This document shows, in pieces, positions 31,293 through 32,525 of a stretch of DNA of 32,525 nt. A program made the position numbers and the translations under genes. Source of the DNA: Methanolobus sp. (GTDB lineage Archaea; Halobacteriota; Methanosarcinia; Methanosarcinales; Methanosarcinaceae). Below the pieces are notes generated by a model. It was not told the DNA's origin and searched no databases. It was given only the letters and a program-made list of their open reading frames with translations. Positions within the stretch are counted from its first letter, which is position 1. The number at the start of each line of letters is the position of its first letter. The stretch spans positions 1 through 32,525 of the forward strand of contig JASKKT010000026.1 of the NCBI GenBank assembly GCA_030154025.1, written 5' to 3'.

Positions 31293-32468
31293 TCAAAGCC
31301 CGTCCACAAATGCCTCAATCCTCGCCAGCGCCTTCTCAATCTCTTCCCTTGAGGTCGCATAGGAGCAGCGCAGGAAGCCGTCTCCGGCCTTGCCGAACAC
31401 GTTGCCGGGGATGGTGACGACCTTCTGCTCAAAGAGCAGCCTCTCAGCGAACTCTTCGGAACTGAGGCCTGTGCTCTCGACATTGGGGAAGGCATAGAAT
31501 GCGCCTGTGGGTACGAAGCAATCAAGGCCTATCCTGTTGAGGCCGCTGACGATAAGGTTGCGGCGGCGGTCGTAGTCACGGACCATTTTCTCCATTTCAC
31601 GGGTGCCGTTGCGGAGGGCTTCGATGGCTCCGATTTGGGCCAGGATCGGGGCGCACAGCATGGAATACTGATGAATGAGCATCATTGAAGCTATGATCTC
31701 GCGGGGGGCCAATGCATATGCCATCCTGAAACCGGTCATTGCATAGGCTTTAGAGAAGCCGTTGAGCAATATTGTCCTGTCCTTCATTGAGTCGAGTGAA
31801 GCAAAACAGGTGTGTTTGCCGTTGTAAGTGAGGCAATCATACACCTCATCGGATATCACCATGATGTCATGCTCAGCCACCACATCGGCGATAGCCTCCA
31901 TATCCTTTCTGCCCATGGTGGCGCCTGTTGGGTTGTTCGGATAGTTGAGGATAAGGGCTTTCGTCTTTTCCGTTATGACGTCCTCAAGGTCCTCCGCATG
32001 CAGCTTGAACTCGTTCTCCAGGCAGGTGTCCACAGGAACGGGAACCCCTCCGGCAAACATTACCGAAGGCGTGTATGCGACATAAGAGGGCTGGGGAATT
32101 ATTATCTCATCCCCGGGATTTGTGATCGCACGTATGGCCAGGTCCAGTGCCTCACTCACACCCGATGTCACAAGGATCTCGGATTTGGGATCGTAGGTGG
32201 TCCTGAACTTATCAGTAAAGAACCCGGATATCTCCTCGCGAAGCTCAAGCAGGCCATAGTTGGAAGTATAAGAGGTCTCACCACATTCCAGGGAGTGGAT
32301 GCATGCTTCCCTTATATGCCAGGGAGTTACGAAATCAGGTTCACCTACGCCCAGGGATATGACATCATCTATCTCCGACGCAAGATCGAAATAGCGGCGT
32401 ATACCGGATGGAGGGACCTTCTTAGTCACATCCGCAACAAATCTGGAGGGGCGGCATGTTTTTCGCAT
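31293..32468 (-). CDS. Class I/II pyridoxal-phosphate aminotransferase
   Basis: The protein has about 391 residues from the ATG at 32468, chosen because GGAAGTGAT lies 4 bp before it; the ATG at 32474 overlaps that Shine-Dalgarno. Fold type I aspartate-aminotransferase-family motifs are present: GVGEPDFVTP, NYPNNPTGA, SDEVY (Asp near 207) and the PLP lysine near 240 in NGFSKAYAMTG. The C-terminal RCSYAT carries the carboxylate-binding Arg. It transfers amino groups between an amino acid and 2-oxoglutarate or similar; aspartate or aromatic substrates are both possible. It lies 194 bp upstream of the histidine kinase gene on the same strand. Confidence 0.9.
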   Translation of the reverse strand: MRKTCRPSRFVADVTKKVPPSGIRRYFDLASEIDDVISLGVGEPDFVTPWHIREACIHSLECGETSYTSNYGLLELREEISGFFTDKFRTTYDPKSEILVTSGVSEALDLAIRAITNPGDEIIIPQPSYVAYTPSVMFAGGVPVPVDTCLENEFKLHAEDLEDVITEKTKALILNYPNNPTGATMGRKDMEAIADVVAEHDIMVISDEVYDCLTYNGKHTCFASLDSMKDRTILLNGFSKAYAMTGFRMAYALAPREIIASMMLIHQYSMLCAPILAQIGAIEALRNGTREMEKMVRDYDRRRNLIVSGLNRIGLDCFVPTGAFYAFPNVESTGLSSEEFAERLLFEQKVVTIPGNVFGKAGDGFLRCSYATSREEIEKALARIEAFVDGL

Positions 32469-32525
32469 AAACATCACTTCCTGCAAATTGGATCGACATG
32501 AATAATCATTACGGTGTTACAGGCA

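Overview
The window looks like chromosome from a methanogenic archaeon of the Methanosarcinales. I infer this from an archaeal-type HMG-CoA reductase, a DUF5591 (archaeosine-synthase-like) protein, a KaiC-like ATPase, TrmB/ArsR-like regulators, a PAS-rich cytoplasmic histidine kinase, BRE/TATA-like promoters, several probable leaderless starts and tRNAs without encoded CCA. The genus cannot be fixed from the sequence alone.

Left host flank (1-6846). A 5'-truncated radical-SAM-type protein converges on a leftward block: a UPF0104-type flippase, a sugar-phosphate nucleotidyltransferase, a membrane-anchored OB-fold protein and an FKBP-type prolyl isomerase lipoprotein. A structured non-coding RNA (about 4462-4606) and a lipoprotein with four Cache-like domains follow on the plus strand.

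Integrated element (6847-18761, about 11.9 kb). A 17-bp direct repeat, the 3' end of a tRNA-Ala gene, brackets a compact element. At its left end lie a tyrosine integrase and a DUF3800 protein. Next comes a divergent regulator pair (RHH-like/AbrB) around a perfect 20-bp palindrome. Then follow a run of overlapping tiny genes, several of them zinc-ribbon or RHH-like, and a repeat-rich non-coding segment. The core is a 925-aa primase-helicase with a phased 9-bp inverted iteron array inside its 3' end, followed by an HTH protein, small and large terminase subunits and a few small genes. A second copy of the structured RNA sits just inside the right end. There is a complete DNA-packaging motor but no portal, protease, capsid or tail gene. 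The best reading is a virus satellite, analogous to bacterial phage-inducible chromosomal islands, that packages its DNA into the particles of a tailed helper virus. A morphogenesis-deleted provirus is the main alternative. Two small RHH-like genes at opposite ends of the element share an identical 20-bp promoter, which suggests one coordinated regulon.

Right host flank (18749-32525). The tRNA-Ala target and a tRNA-Ile(GAU) are followed by a winged-helix regulator, an aconitase-family large subunit (LeuC/HacA type), a small helical protein, HMG-CoA reductase, a KaiC-like ATPase, a DUF5591 protein, a TrmB-like regulator, an RDD membrane protein, two tandem AI-2E-family permeases, a PAS histidine kinase and a class I aminotransferase.

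The two non-coding RNA copies share promoter spacing and a 17-nt conserved apical loop, and their closing stem carries compensatory base changes. One is chromosomal and one is element-borne. With the satellite reading, this is the most notable signal in the window.
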